Shown: positions 10,481 to 20,478, counted from the first letter of the stretch. The stretch is 64,000 bases of DNA from Yponomeuta sedellus (GCA_934045075.1 OW203740.1:15042346-15106345), one strand, 5' to 3'. Program-made: numbers and translations. The notes: generated from the sequence alone by a model not told the origin.

Positions 10481-10535
10481 TTCTTTAGCCTATACGTCCC
10501 ACTGCAGGGCTCAAGCCCTCTGTTAGAGAAGGTAT
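10481..10535 (-). mobile_element. SINE-T3 3' end fragment
   Basis: Minus-strand RTE-like tail: TAGCCTATACGTCCCACTGC, then AGGGCTCAAGCCCTCTG. It is reversed relative to the 57478-57640 copy. The head is missing. Confidence 0.6.
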
Positions 10536-10670
10536 CTTAAAAATTAATAGTTCAATATATAACCCTTTAGCAGCTTCACAAAGCTTCATTGAAAAACGTT
10601 AAAAATTATTTAATTAACGCGAACATCTACAAAAATTACTTAAAATAGACTAAGTAAATTACTTAGTTCT

Positions 10671-10790
10671 TCTTCTTCAGACTATATTAGTCCACTGCTG
10701 GACATAGCCCTCCCGAATGAGGGCCATAGCGCCCTGTCTTCAGCTTGCCGCATCCAGCATCTGCCGGCAGTTTTACGCAGATCGTCATGC
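10671..10790 (-). mobile_element. RTE LINE 3' end
   Basis: Starts (reversed) CTTCTTCTTCAGACTATATT, then GTCCACTGCTGGACATAGCC and GCCGCATCCAGCATCTGCC. It encodes the final residues of the RTE polyprotein on the minus strand and stops within the DD(L/M)RK block. Confidence 0.8.
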
Positions 10791-12201
10791 TTACTTAGTT
10801 AATTAAGTGAATAAGTACGCTATGCGATAATAAGGATATGCTCAGTGAAATGCTGCTCAATGGTTAATTTGTGCCACGATTGTGTTTATTTAGTTCCGCA
10901 GGTACATTTTGTTACTAAAATAACAGACCGCTAAATGAGGCATTGACCTAAAATAACATGACAGCAACAAAAGCGTAGTGGTATTTTGGTACATCCCTTT
11001 TCAAGTTTATCTCAATCAGATCCGCTCTACGCATACATTTCACTGTTATTATGCTCGTGTAGGTACAGGGTTATTTTTACAATGCGCATTTTCTGAGATA
11101 ACCCAAGTAGAGATTGTGTTTGGCCTGTTCAGCAAACAACGTTTGCTCTATAATCTATCCCAGATTTATATTTTGCGAAATATCAGGGTTTACATATTTC
11201 ATGTCATGCGCGCTTAACGCGTTCTACTGTAGTATGTAAATAGCTTTACGTAGCCTAAGACAGTATCAATCAATTATTTATCTATAATAAAGGACAGTCT
11301 TGTATCAACCATCGACTGTCTCACTTGTCTCTAGAAGGCACCACCTTCCATGGCAACCCTGTCAGAATGTAGTAAATCATTGGCCTACAGGATAATGTGT
11401 AACCTATTTACCACATGTTTCTAAGTATTATTATCTAACAAGCAGTGACAATGCAAAGTAGAAAGACCGTAAAACCATTTTGTTTTTAAAAGGAAATTAA
11501 ACAAAACTTTTTTAGAAGTCATAAAATAAAACTTTTCGCTCGTAAAACATCGCGAATAAGTTACCTAATCATCATTCACATGCAGCTCTCAAAATCCTTT
11601 TTTATATCAGCTATGTAATATTATGTTTGTTTAGTAACTAGATTTCTTAAAGTTCAATAAAAATAGGAATAAATTACTACAATTGTACAATTGTAATGTA
11701 CATCTAATTGTTAAAATAATATTATTTTATTAGTTGAAGTATGTACATACATGAACAATTTTATAGAAATTGGATGAAGCCGTAGTTATCACACTAGGAT
11801 TCCCTGTGTTGTAGTGAATTATATGAACTGAGTTTTCCTAAATCTTGAAGTACTACAGTACTACACATCATAAAAGTCCCTTCGGGAATCTTCGTTCGCG
11901 CAGACTAGGAAGAAGTGTAACGAAAGTACTCGAAGCTATAAGTACATTTAACATGATCTTTAACCGATACGGTTAAGGTGCAGAATTGATTGCCGCAGTA
12001 GCGCTACCTATTTCGCTCACGCTAATATTGCCAAACAAATAGTCACCTGCATCGATGACGTTGAATCAACCTATAGCAACAAAGGCGCGCGGCCTGCCAT
12101 AAAATGAAACTATCTGATTGGTCGATCAACTTGCCGCACATCCAAAATTTGGTCATCTGCGCAGTTACATCCGCGAGACATATTTCTTGTGTAGCACTGT
12201 A
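10791..12201. other. Spacer upstream of the PY-motif exons
   Basis: No repeat is recognised over most of this stretch. 11327-11350 has a CTTGTCTCTAG acceptor-like site followed by an open stretch (KAPPSMATLSEC...), but no usable donor follows. If the exon at 12567 is real, some of this is intron. Confidence 0.35.
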
Positions 12202-12285
12202 CGAGGATGGTTCTTACGGAAAGAAAAATAAAAAAAAACCAAAGAATCGACTGTTAGCCGGTACGAAGTTCGCTGGGTCAGCTAG
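12202..12285 (+). mobile_element. Lep1-like Helitron, 3' end
   Basis: Contains AAAGAATCGACTGTTAGCCG, then GTACGAAGTTCGCTGGGTCA and the terminus GCTAG followed by T, the Helitron CTAG|T end. It matches the full copies at 50236-50427 and 60287-60473. The TC 5' end is not seen, so this copy is partial or diverged upstream. Confidence 0.75.
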
Positions 12286-12339
12286 TATTAAATAAATAGA
12301 AGGAAGGCTACTAAGCTAGCCACCTCTTTTTATTCCTAG

Positions 12340-12476
12340 TATGGGTCGATGGCACGAGGCACGAGTCACGACTTTTGTGGCGCGGAAATGTCAGAATTTG
12401 GCAATGAATGTACTAGAAGGTCGCGACTTTTAACATTCAAAGCGAGCGCCTAGCGTCATTGTACTACCCATGCTGA
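12340..12476 (+). repeat. Short dispersed repeat (REP-V)
   Basis: Shares GGCACGAGTCACGACTTTTG, then the AATGTCA...GTCGCGAC...GACATT-type body and AGCGTCATTGTAC with 44625-44755. The outer ends look roughly complementary (GTACGATGGC against the reversed GTACAATGACGC), so a MITE is likely. Confidence 0.5.
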
Positions 12477-12566
12477 AGAAACTGCAACTCTAGAACTTTT
12501 CTTTGGAGCCAGAGTTTCCAGCCACAAAGTTCTACATGTCTGACGTGCTTCGTTCTTTGTCAACAG

Positions 12567-12647
12567 TTGCCGGAAGAGCTGCCGGAACCGCCGCCTGCCT
12601 ACGACACCTTGGTCGACGATCCATCCAAGGACTGCCACATATTACAA
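12567..12647 (+). CDS. Internal exon of a PY-motif protein gene (partial)
   Basis: An 81-bp GC-rich open block follows an acceptor (TTCGTTCTTTGTCAACAG) and precedes a donor (CAA|GTATGC). It encodes 27 residues starting LPEELPEPPPAYDTLVDD and ending CHILQ, with a PPxY-type PPAY motif that binds WW domains of Nedd4-family ligases. Reading phase is 0 at both ends and fits the terminal exon at 14423. GC-rich codons and absence from the repeat families support a real exon. Earlier exons, with any membrane segment, are not seen and may lie upstream of the window. Commissureless-like, arrestin-domain and other PY-tail proteins are all possible. Confidence 0.6.
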
Positions 12648-12753
12648 GTATGCTTTTACACTAACTTACTCCACTGAGCCTTGCCTCAGGGGGTTAGCTC
12701 CATTAGATAACATTTAAAATAAAACTTTGACTTTCTACATAATTAGAGGATTT

Positions 12754-12920
12754 ATAAAGCGTCCCGTGGCATCTTCACTCACATTAGGTGGGTGAAAGAA
12801 CCACTCCGACGCGGCAGTGCCATGTTTGTGCCGCAGGGACGTTGCTTTTAGATGGAGTAGGCTTGCTTAGCACCTACACGATCCTGACAGCTTAATCGGC
12901 CTAAGGTATAATGATTTTTA
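12754..12920 (+). repeat. Short dispersed repeat (REP-G)
   Basis: The start AAGCGTCCCGTGGCATCTTC then ACTCACATTAGGTGGGTGAA is shared with 39127-39285 and, reversed, with 42418-42522. Later blocks are TTTTAGATGGAGTAGGC and CCTGACAGCTTAATCGGCC. It has no coding content. Confidence 0.55.
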
Positions 12921-13381
12921 GGACCCGTAAGCAAGGAACTGGGACTAGATAGCATTTTTGTCAAACACGGCCGTTTTAATACTTTTTTTTTTCGCTGTCC
13001 TAGGATTCCGAACCTCTTATCCTATCCGATCCTAATGCGCTGTCGACTGTACTATCGCAATATGTTACATCGAGCCGTTTACATAAATATCGAAACACAT
13101 AAAAGCCCAATTCAGAATGAATGTTTACGGTAAGACGTAAAAATTTCATGTCTTAGCACCGTATGAATTTGCAATGTAGGGTTATAAATAGGCTGGACCT
13201 ATATTCTTTTATTGTTTCGTATTTTATGCAACACTCTCAAAAACTCTGATAGTATATCAAAACTTCTGCGGACGGCCTCGCTGGTCTAGCGGTAACAAGT
13301 CTGGTTACCATGCCGGTGGTCGTGGACTCGATTACTACTGGGGGCCAACGTACATTTATACAAGTAGTCTCAGTCTGGGTG

Positions 13382-13580
13382 TCGTCGTCAGGCTATACTA
13401 GTCCACTGCTGCCTGAAGAGAGCCACGTTGTGCTATCATAGGGGGTGCCCATAATCCCCACGCTGGGCATGCGGGTTGGGGATCGCAGTTCGGTGGAATT
13501 GTACTGCAAGGGGCGCTGCTGCCCACCCCCCCGTTTGTGTCCCTTAGTCGCCTTTTACGACACCCGCGGGAAGAATTGGG
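13382..13580 (-). mobile_element. RTE-related 3' end bounded by a 10-bp TSD
   Basis: A minus-strand insertion starting TCGTCGTCAGGCTATACTAG then TCCACTGCTG, with body ATAATCCCCACGCTGGGCAT, and ending CCTTTTACGACACCCGCGGG. The duplicated target AGTCTGGGTG lies at 13372-13381 and 13581-13590, so it is a genuine truncated LINE-type insertion. A near-identical unit lies at 63665-63870. Confidence 0.85.
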
Positions 13581-13592
13581 AGTCTGGGTGTA

Positions 13593-13766
13593 CAGTCTGT
13601 TAGTTTTTAGAATATACCTCGGACTCTAGCGTAGGCTTCGGTTTTCGCCAAAAGCACACGAGTGTATTACTACTTCCTGCTCTGTATAAGTGTCATATTA
13701 ATTCCGATTCTATTACAGGAATATATCCGATAGTAGCCAAGGTATATTCTAAAAGCTAACAGACTG
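13593..13766. mobile_element. MITE-1, mariner-type
   Basis: Terminal inverted repeats CAGTCTGTTAGTTTTTAGAA and (reversed) CAGTCTGTTAGCTTTTAGAA run about 28 bp. It is flanked by TA at left and CA, a mutated TA, at right. A shorter relative lies at 15306-15432. No coding capacity. Confidence 0.8.
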
Positions 13767-13965
13767 CACTTTTATGTTTGTGATGTCCTTGCCTGGTTAG
13801 CAAGGCACAGTGTGAAAATGACCTCATCAGGTCCAACAAACGGGTTTCCCTCGGAACGAAGAAAACAGCCCTTCTCAGGATGCAGACAAGGAAGTGACCA
13901 ATTAGATTCATGGCCGCCCTGTCGTATTTTAACCTGCAGTATACCATATCCAAAAAAAAAATGAA

Positions 13966-13997
13966 TTAATGAATGAATGACCGACCGACCGACCGAC
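13966..13997. repeat. GAAT/GACC tetranucleotide microsatellite
   Basis: AATGAATGAATGA grades into five GACC-type units, just before a 5S-SINE fragment. Confidence 0.8.
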
Positions 13998-14067
13998 TGG
14001 CCTAACGTTCCTGCGATGCAGGAAGAGACCCGTGCCCCAGCAGTAAGGAGAAACAAGGGTTGATATC
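13998..14067 (+). mobile_element. 5S-derived SINE, 3' fragment
   Basis: TGGCCTAACGTTCCTGCGAT, then GCAGGAAGAGACCCGTGCCC, then CAGCAG and GGGTTGATATC: the 3' end only. Confidence 0.8.
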
Positions 14068-14081
14068 AAAGTTTATCCGGT

Positions 14082-14282
14082 AAAAATACATAAATAAATA
14101 AATATTCATTATAGGTGCTAACTCGACGATAGATTTAATACAACAAATATATAGATAAAATCCAAGACCCGAGACAAACTAGAAAAGTTCGTTTCCTAGT
14201 TTGACCCGACCGGGGATGGAACCCGAGACCTTCGGTTGTACAGTCAACGTGCCAAACGGCTCTACCACCAAGGCCGTCTAAT
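14082..14282 (-). mobile_element. tRNA-derived SINE (SINE-T2)
   Basis: On the minus strand the head starts GACGGCCTTGGTGGTAGAGC and carries a box B region GGGTTCCATCCCCGG. The body follows (AAACTAGGAAACGAACTTTT, GTCTCGGGTC), then ATCTATCGTCGAGTTAGCAC and an (AAATA)n-like tail that appears at left as AAATAAATAAAT. The best copy is 48867-49108. Confidence 0.8.
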
Positions 14283-14422
14283 AACTTTTACTATGGATAT
14301 AACTTCCGTAAACCATAAAAAATATATCATAATGTTTCATACTTTTCCCGTGATTTCACGTTATTTTAGTAAGTACAATTGAATGAAGTTCCAACAATTG
14401 ACACCTGCTTCCCTCTTTCCAG

Positions 14423-14518
14423 GAGATAGTGACAGAGCCGTGCCCGCGCCCACCCCGACAGGACAGTGGACTGCCATCCTACGAGGCCGCGGTCCTGCTG
14501 CGCGATACCAAGTTATAA
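14423..14518 (+). CDS. Terminal exon of the PY-motif protein gene
   Basis: A strong acceptor (CTTCCCTCTTTCCAG) precedes 31 codons and TAA at 14516-14518. The peptide begins EIVTEPCPRPPRQ and ends LPSYEAAVLLRDTKL. LPSY is a PY variant known in the Commissureless tail, where PPxY plus LPxY motifs mediate Nedd4 binding and endosomal sorting. Phase 0 joins the exon at 12567-12647 to give PPAY and LPSY about 32 residues apart. The cluster of C and G at third positions contrasts with the flanks. The protein family is inferred from motifs only. It could be another short PY-tailed membrane protein. Confidence 0.65.
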   Translation, partial: EIVTEPCPRPPRQDSGLPSYEAAVLLRDTKL

Positions 14519-15066
14519 TTAACGGCCTCACCGCACTCCAACGAGGTAGATAGATCGCTGACCCCCTGTAACTCGTGCACTAACAAGTTGTTAATATACC
14601 GTTAGTTAGACCTGAGATTTCGGTAACAAGCCCCACATTTGGGCCATTGTGCGTAGCAGGGTAGTGAGATCATTCTAGAGAGCCAGCCATGCTCTGATGT
14701 TACAGCTGAATGATCGCTTAGGCGGGTAGACCATGAAAAGTGTCACTGCTTTAAGCAGATTGTAACTCCTCATACGCAGCGTATGAGGCGTTCACTGTTT
14801 AGACTTGGCCTGTAAAGTATAACTAACAATAGGTTACTGGCTTCTCATACGTTTGTGTACGAGGAACCAGGGGTTAGTAAGCCAGTCTTATACACCCGGA
14901 GCAATTCAGAAAGTGAATTCTGGTCGTAATTTATCATTCGCTCTTAATGCAGTACTTTCCTTTTTCCGCACATTTTAACATATTTTGTGATTGTTAAACA
15001 AAGAGTATACTTTTGTCAAATCTAGTTTATAATATAAATTTGTGGACACATTTCTTTTATAATAAA
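14519..15066 (+). other. Likely 3' UTR of the PY-motif gene
   Basis: Follows the stop codon at 14516-14518. The first AATAAA I find is at 15061-15066. The stretch includes the dispersed repeat at 14602-14660 and a palindrome CTCATACGCAGCGTATGAG at about 14769. The true 3' end is unknown. Confidence 0.35.
14602..14660 (+). repeat. REP-AA copy
   Basis: TTAGTTAGACCTGAGATTTC, then GGGCCATTGTGCGTAGCA; compare 2484 and 29368. Confidence 0.5.
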
Positions 15067-15231
15067 ATAGAATGAAGCATTTATTACACAGTTGTGCTGG
15101 CTATGAAGTCTCAGACGACGCGTAGTAGTAGACAACTTGCATCAGTACTACCACCATCTGGTGCGTGGAATATTTTAATTACGTATGCGAAAGCAAGATG
15201 AACACCGTATCATATATACACTTTGACAGCC

Positions 15232-15305
15232 TCGTTGGTGTAACGGTTAACATCCATGACTACCAAAAGAGGTCGTGGATTCGATTCCTATTAGATGCCA
15301 CCGTA
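15232..15305 (+). mobile_element. tRNA-derived SINE head (SINE-T5)
   Basis: ACAGCCTCGTTGGTGTAACG (box A region) and GGTCGTGGATTCGATTCC (box B) give a tRNA-like promoter. It is interrupted by a mariner-type MITE directly downstream. Confidence 0.7.
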
Positions 15306-15432
15306 TAGTCTGTTAGCTTTTAGAATATACCGCGGCTACTATCGGATAGAATCGGATATATTCGTGTAATAGAAATATCGAAACTAATATGACACATAGA
15401 GCCCGACGTACATTCTAAAAGCTAACAGACTG
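15306..15432. mobile_element. MITE-1, short copy
   Basis: Terminal repeats TAGTCTGTTAGCTTTTAGAA and, reversed, CAGTCTGTTAGCTTTTAGAA. TA lies on both sides (15304-15305 and 15433-15434). As at 13593, it sits just downstream of a SINE-T5 head. Confidence 0.8.
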
Positions 15433-15770
15433 TATGTATGTATTTGACAGTTCTGAGCAGGCTAAATCAGACAACTTCATACAGTGGAGGACTTATTGTG
15501 TTGTGATAACTGATTGTGTTGTGTGGAAGTTATTATGCTTTGCCTAAGTCCGTACGGATGTAATCGTCTTTATCTCCTCAAGTTCACACATGCATGTTGA
15601 CACAAAAGCGTATTAACCGTGATGAATACGCGTGGGATTGAATTGTGCACTGCGTAGCGTGTAGATGACAAAGAACACTGTAATATTACTAGGTAACCAT
15701 ACGGTAATGCCGATGGCTGACATGAGGTATTAACTAAGCGCTTTGATAGAAGCCCGTGGTAGAATTGTTA

Positions 15771-15974
15771 GACGGAGTTTACACGTTCAGTCTGGTGTCA
15801 GTTCAGTCCGTGACCTTGATCAAGCTCGGATTGATGCCATACTGATGAAGCATCAAAATATGCGAATATCCGCCAGTCTGGCCTATCAGTCCACTGAATA
15901 GACAATCAGTCTGCCGTTAGTCTAACCAGACTGATGGAATTGACTGACGCCAGACTGAACGTTTGAACTCCGTC
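15771..15974. mobile_element. MITE-2, 204 bp with long terminal repeats
   Basis: Ends GACGGAGTTTACACGTTCAG and, reversed, GACGGAGTTCAAACGTTCAG, with inverted similarity reaching about 32 bp. Internal blocks CTCGGATTGATGCCA and GATGAAGCATCAAAATAT occur in opposite orientation at 37594-37792. Flanking TTA/TAA hints at a short duplication, but its exact length is unclear. Confidence 0.8.
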
Positions 15975-18099
15975 TAAGTAGCTTGATATTTATAAGACCA
16001 GCAATAAGAGCACCTGTAAAACCAGCAATGAATATCAGATAGGCTGCGTCTGGACTGTGAAGCTAGTTTTAAGAAGCGGTCTTTTTTATTAAGTATCACA
16101 TTACTAAGCAAATGTTTTGAAAACTTAAGTTTTACCTTTTAGCCCTGTAAAGTCTGGACACGGCTTTAGGCATGACAAAACGTAGACCCATTGATGACGA
16201 ATAAAGGGACCACGAGGAAAAGTTATCAATCGTGGTCCCGTTAACGGGACAACATAATGGGACCACGAGAAAATACCGGGATTGAAAAATAACTATGCTA
16301 CTAGAACGTAGATTATGGTTCGTCGTAAAATACAATCTTATGAGTAGAAGTAAGTACTAAATAAGATGTAACTTTAAATTGCAACATTATGTCCCTTAGA
16401 TATTTCACGGTCACAATATCTGTGCGCCTGGCACGATGACGTAACATCTGTGCTCTGGTGCGGTGTTCAAAACCACATTGTTATGGCTGTTCTTTCATGA
16501 AGCATGTCTTGCTCGCACAATTTAAAATTTTTAATTAGAATAATTTTAGTTATTATAATTAAATTAATAGAGTTTTAATTAATAAGGCCCCAGCTTTGAT
16601 GCATAATTAAATAATTGACATTATAAATATAATTATTTTTGTTTTCTTAATCGTAGTTTTGAATAAAGAAATTTTTCTGAAACTATTAATTTTGGGATCA
16701 AATTATCTCAATCAAAAACGTAGTACACGATAAAAATATATGCCTTGAACATCAAGAATTAAATTTTTTATCAAACTCTTAACAACATTCACCAAAGTAT
16801 ACTCATTTTATTACAATCACTTAAAATGTAAAATTGTGCGAGCGAGATAACATTTTCCACGTGTGAACAGCCTTAAGACGCGTCTCCGCAACTAGGTTGC
16901 TAACTGTGCTAAGCAGAAGAAGCGTCGCATTCCAGCGAGGTGCACAGATATTGTGACCGTGTTATGCTGCCTAAGTGTCGATTTTCGGAACAATTGTCGC
17001 ATTCTCTATTAAAAATGTATTCCATAATAATAATTTACGGTAATAGTTCTGTTTTTTGCCACTGTGTTTATTGTACCATTTTTCTCATACTTAAATTAAA
17101 TAGAGAAACTTCTCTATTAATATTAGCACAGAGGAAAAAGTATTGGATACCAATGGGAGGTTTTCTTTTTTACTATTAAAAAAAATAGTTCCCAAGAACT
17201 CTGTAGATTGAGCTGATCGGACTAGCCGTGCGTTTCGATTTATGACCATGAACAAGATAGACTGCTTTTTTTTTCACTTGGCACATTTCTTTCTGGCGTA
17301 GGAAAACGTTAGTTTATTTTAGTCGTCGACTTATTTAATTTTAACATGTTATGACCACGGATGGTGGTTATGACAATTACATTATACTATAATATGTACA
17401 TTTTGTTTTATGATCTCAAAATTACATCAGAGTCAAATATTAAAACAATAAAGTGACGTTTGGTTCCTTGCAGTAGCAATCTATCCAGCGCCTAGGATAA
17501 AAAATAAATGAAAAGGAAATCTCTCATTACACAGCAACTATTTCGTAGTTTTTAATTTAACTTGACGGAAAGATTAGCACCAAATAAATGCTGTGATAGA
17601 TGTATGGTAATTGTTTCAGGTAAAAGACAACCAAATAGTTTATATGATTATGTAATAACATGATAATCACTGTGTAGAAAACATAGCAGAGTTTGTATGA
17701 AATTGTCCGTCAAATATAAACGACATAGTCGTCTAACGTATATCATCAATATTATTATGAAATGGCCTCTGAGATCAGACAAATCAAAATATTAACGATG
17801 CAAAATGTCTATAGCTTACGGAATTGTATTTCTTTTATAATTGTATTGTAGGTTCTTTGTGAGCCTAAGTGGAACAATAAGTATTTCATGAATAAATAAA
17901 TGTACTAAGAACTATGGGTATTTATTTCTGATGCGTTAGAGAATGGAATGGCCATCCAAGATGTCCTGGTCCCTTCGCTAAGTAGATATTATGTTACATA
18001 GAACATACATAAATCAGTGGAAGACCAACTGCTATCGTAAAGATATTTTTGAGCTCAACACCCAGGAATGACCCGTGGGCTTCAAAATAACGCGAAACG
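15975..18099. other. AT-rich spacer
   Basis: Contains an imperfect palindrome at 16206-16245 (GGGACCACGA ... TCGTGGTCCC) repeated nearby as GGGACCACGAGAAAA. A 79-codon open frame (16940-17179) is unrecognised. No gene or transposon ends seen. Confidence 0.4.
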
Positions 18100-18335
18100 T
18101 TTGGTGCCGCCTTAACCGCCTCAGGACGGGTGTGGGCAACTGTTCCTACCTATGGCACAAATGGGGGCTGGTGCGATTTGGCGGATCCGCGTCTGCGAAT
18201 GCGGTCCCCCACAAAAAAAAACCATTGATCACATAGTCTACGAATGTGAATTGACCAAGTACCATGGGCTGAAAGATGATTTCATAAACCTCTCCGGCGA
18301 CTCGGCTACGTACCTTAATAATTGTAAATTTTGAC
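18100..18335 (+). pseudogene. C-terminal remnant of a Jockey/CR1-type LINE reverse transcriptase
   Basis: One frame reads WCRLNRLRTG ... LWHKWG. After a frameshift near 18150-18190 the other reads CECGPPQKKTIDHIVYECEL. The order LNRLRTG, W, then CxCG ... T(I/P)xHxxxxC is the C-terminal region with CCHC-type zinc motif of Jockey-like non-LTR polyproteins. The stop follows YLNNCKF and the 3' UTR runs into AATAAATAAATAAAATAAT near 18425. It is frame-broken and 5'-truncated, so inactive. Confidence 0.75.
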
Positions 18336-18444
18336 CCAAAATATTTGACCAATTTTGATATTTTATTTTGATTAATTATAAACGCATTATATCTAGTTAT
18401 AAGGTCAATGCGAAATGCCATACAATAAATAAATAAAATAATGA

Positions 18445-18650
18445 ATTCAAGTCTGTGTCCGGGATGGGAAAGCACAGACCAGGGTTTACCACTTGCCAAG
18501 ATCATCTCAAACCACTTTCGTTTCATCAACATTCGTTAGTCGCTACATGTACACACGTTCCGGGTACTTTTTCTCTTGCCCTTCGCTAATACGGGCGTCC
18601 TTTATCAGCTCTTCCATTCTCATTCATTCACGTGTTCTTGAAATTTTCAG
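18445..18650 (+). repeat. REP-X copy, longer
   Basis: CCACTTGCCAAGATC and TTTCATCAACATTC match 1-115. It continues GTTCCGGGTACTTTTTCTCT and GGGCGTCCTTTATCAGCTC. Its open frame carries frameshifts. Probably part of a retroelement. Confidence 0.5.
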
Positions 18651-18755
18651 AAATATCGTGTTCCTACAAAGATAACTTTGTGCTAACGTGGTACCCCTTC
18701 GATGCTCGATGCTTCGAGCCCTATACCATCGATAAAATATTACTTATTTAATCGA

Positions 18756-18950
18756 TGCCTAAGTACAACTAAATGGCTTGTGTTACAGGTGCTAATTCTA
18801 CGATAGATTTAATACAATAAATACAAAGACAATATCCGAGACCCGAGACAAACTAGAAAAGTTCGTTTCCTAGTTTGACCCGGCCGGGGATCGAACCCGA
18901 GACAGCGGTTTTACAGTCCGCGTGCCAAACCGCTGCGTCACCGAGGCCGT
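18756..18950 (-). mobile_element. tRNA-derived SINE (SINE-T2)
   Basis: Minus strand: head ACGGCCTCGGTGACGCAGCG, box B GGGTTCGATCCCCGGCCGGG, and the standard body to TGTAACACAAGCCATTTAG. The (AAATA)n tail is lost. Confidence 0.85.
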
Positions 18951-19393
18951 TTTTCTTTAGTATTGAAGTCTCTACATGACGAATTGAAAGTTACAAACGT
19001 TTGTCATCTCCGGTAATAACGTTGAAGGTAATCAAAACTACCATGGCGACATAAGTGATAACATACATTCAATGGTGATCCCGTGACGGACCTAATGGTG
19101 TATGAGCAATTTGAGCGGCACAAATTGCGTTTTAACGCGAAGTGTGAAATGAGTTTTTCTCGCCTCCCACCATAAAACTCTTTTGCAGGATTAAAAATGG
19201 TTGATTTTGATGCATTTATTTTTATGGTGGGTACTGGGCATGTGCGCCAACGCCGCCAGTTTTCACGTCAGCGTGAAATCGGTGTGATTTTTTTCTGGAC
19301 TATACAAGGTATCATCAAATAACGTGAACCGAGCAATTGAAAATTGTATGGAAAATAATTTGAAAACTGCATAGAAAATAAAAAACTTTGATC

Positions 19394-19550
19394 GATATGA
19401 ACCCTTGCATGTCCCCACTGCTGGGGCACGGGTCTCTTCCCCGCATCGCAGGAAGGTTAGGCCATACTCCACCACGGGGGCCAAGTCCGGGTTGGTGGAG
19501 GATTGTAAGATAGTTAACGTGCCTTGAGAAGTACGGAGTATAACCGCTCA
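19394..19550 (-). mobile_element. 5S-derived SINE, internally deleted
   Basis: The 3' end (GATATGAACCCTTGCATGTC through the GGGGGCCAAGTCCGGGTTGG block) joins abruptly at about 19510 to TTAACGTGCCTTG, skipping the mid-body. The 5S-like head is absent. Confidence 0.75.
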
Positions 19551-19630
19551 ATAATGGAAGACGCAACTCTGTGTTGAGGAGGATACTCAATTTACTGACA
19601 AACTAATCAGTTTCGTAAATTAATTGAACT

Positions 19631-19720
19631 AACGGCGGTGGCGAAGGGGTAGAGCACCAGTTTCTCAATCGGGAGGAGGTGGGTTCGAATCCCGGCGTTC
19701 TGCGACTGCGCTACCACCGC
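19631..19720 (+). mobile_element. SINE-T3 head with inverted end
   Basis: Head ACGGCGGTGGCGAAGGGGTA and box B GTGGGTTCGAATCCCGGC, then at 19703 an inverted head-like stretch GCGCTACCACCGC. It is a foldback remnant of a tRNA-derived SINE. Confidence 0.6.
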
Positions 19721-19866
19721 TAGAGATAACTTAACGGAAAATACAACCCTTAACAAAAACCTATTTAAGTAATTATTGTTGGAGGTCTGATAAAGTCAAG
19801 AGAACAGAGCTAAGTGAGGTATCCAGTTCGTATGATAGCAATGATATTATATTATCATTGTGAAAG

Positions 19867-20026
19867 TACATGACATTTACATACTGGCACATACATTGAT
19901 TCTGGCCCCACACTAGGATACCCTGTGTCGTGTGTACCACAAACAGCGACATCACAAACATGTAAACATCCAAGACCTGGTTTTTTTTTTCTCCCCAGCC
20001 GGGGATCGAGCCCGGGACCTCTTGTA
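19867..20026 (-). mobile_element. tRNA-derived SINE (SINE-T4), 5'-truncated
   Basis: Minus strand: box B GGGCTCGATCCCCGGCTGGG, a run of A, then CCAGGTCTTGGATGTTTACA and the ACGACACAGGGTATCC block, ending in TATGTAAATGT. The box A part is missing beyond 20026. The fuller copy is at 20690. Confidence 0.75.
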
Positions 20027-20319
20027 AAAGTAATTAATGATTTCAATTTCATTACCAACAAATGCACAAAATGAATATGCTAAGAATAGTGAGCGATTCC
20101 CCGTTTCGTTTTCCAATAAAGTGCAAATATTGGAAACCAGCATCCAGTCATTTATTAAAGTGGATATTTACTTTATGCTCTACCGAGTTCCTATTTTAAA
20201 CTATCTTGTATGGTGTGGTGGTGTTTGTGGCAATAAAAGCCACACCGGCAGTCTGTTACTCTTAATGTGAAATGTACAGAGATATGTACTTTTAATCGGA
20301 GTTGCAATACAATATCTTC

Positions 20320-20478
20320 TTCTTCAGGCTATATTATGTAGGCCACTGCTGGACATAGCCCTCCCCTAATGAGCGCCATAGCGCCCTGTCTTCAGCTTGC
20401 CGCATCCAGCATCTGCCGGCAGTTTTTCGCAGATCGTCATCCCCACCTGGTCGGAGGGCGTCCTACACTACGTTTGCA
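20320..20478 (-). mobile_element. RTE LINE 3' end with frameshift
   Basis: Minus-strand C-terminal end with the CGTAGTGTAGGACGCCCTCC start and GTCCAGCAGTGG tail. An extra G (GGTGGGGATGAC) shifts the frame in the RW-DD block. Confidence 0.85.

Larger units (their letters stand above)
13273..13830 (+). mobile_element. tRNA-derived SINE (SINE-T5) split by two later insertions
   Basis: The tRNA-like head runs from GACGGCCTCGCTGGTCTAGC through GTGGACTCGATTACT (box B-like), and the body to AGTCTGGGTG at 13381. The body resumes after 13766 with TTATGTTTGTGATGTCCTTG then CCTGGTTAGCAAGGCACAG, as in the uninterrupted copies at 3136 and 41118. Between lie an RTE fragment (13382-13580) and a MITE (13593-13766). 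Confidence 0.7.

Noticed and set aside
11327..11420. Possible additional exon after CTTGTCTCTAG
   Set aside because: An acceptor-like site and short open stretch exist, but no donor, and the peptide shows no exon-like composition.
18146..18532. 128-codon minus frame
   Set aside because: Antisense of the Jockey-like remnant and its AT-rich tail. No own motif.
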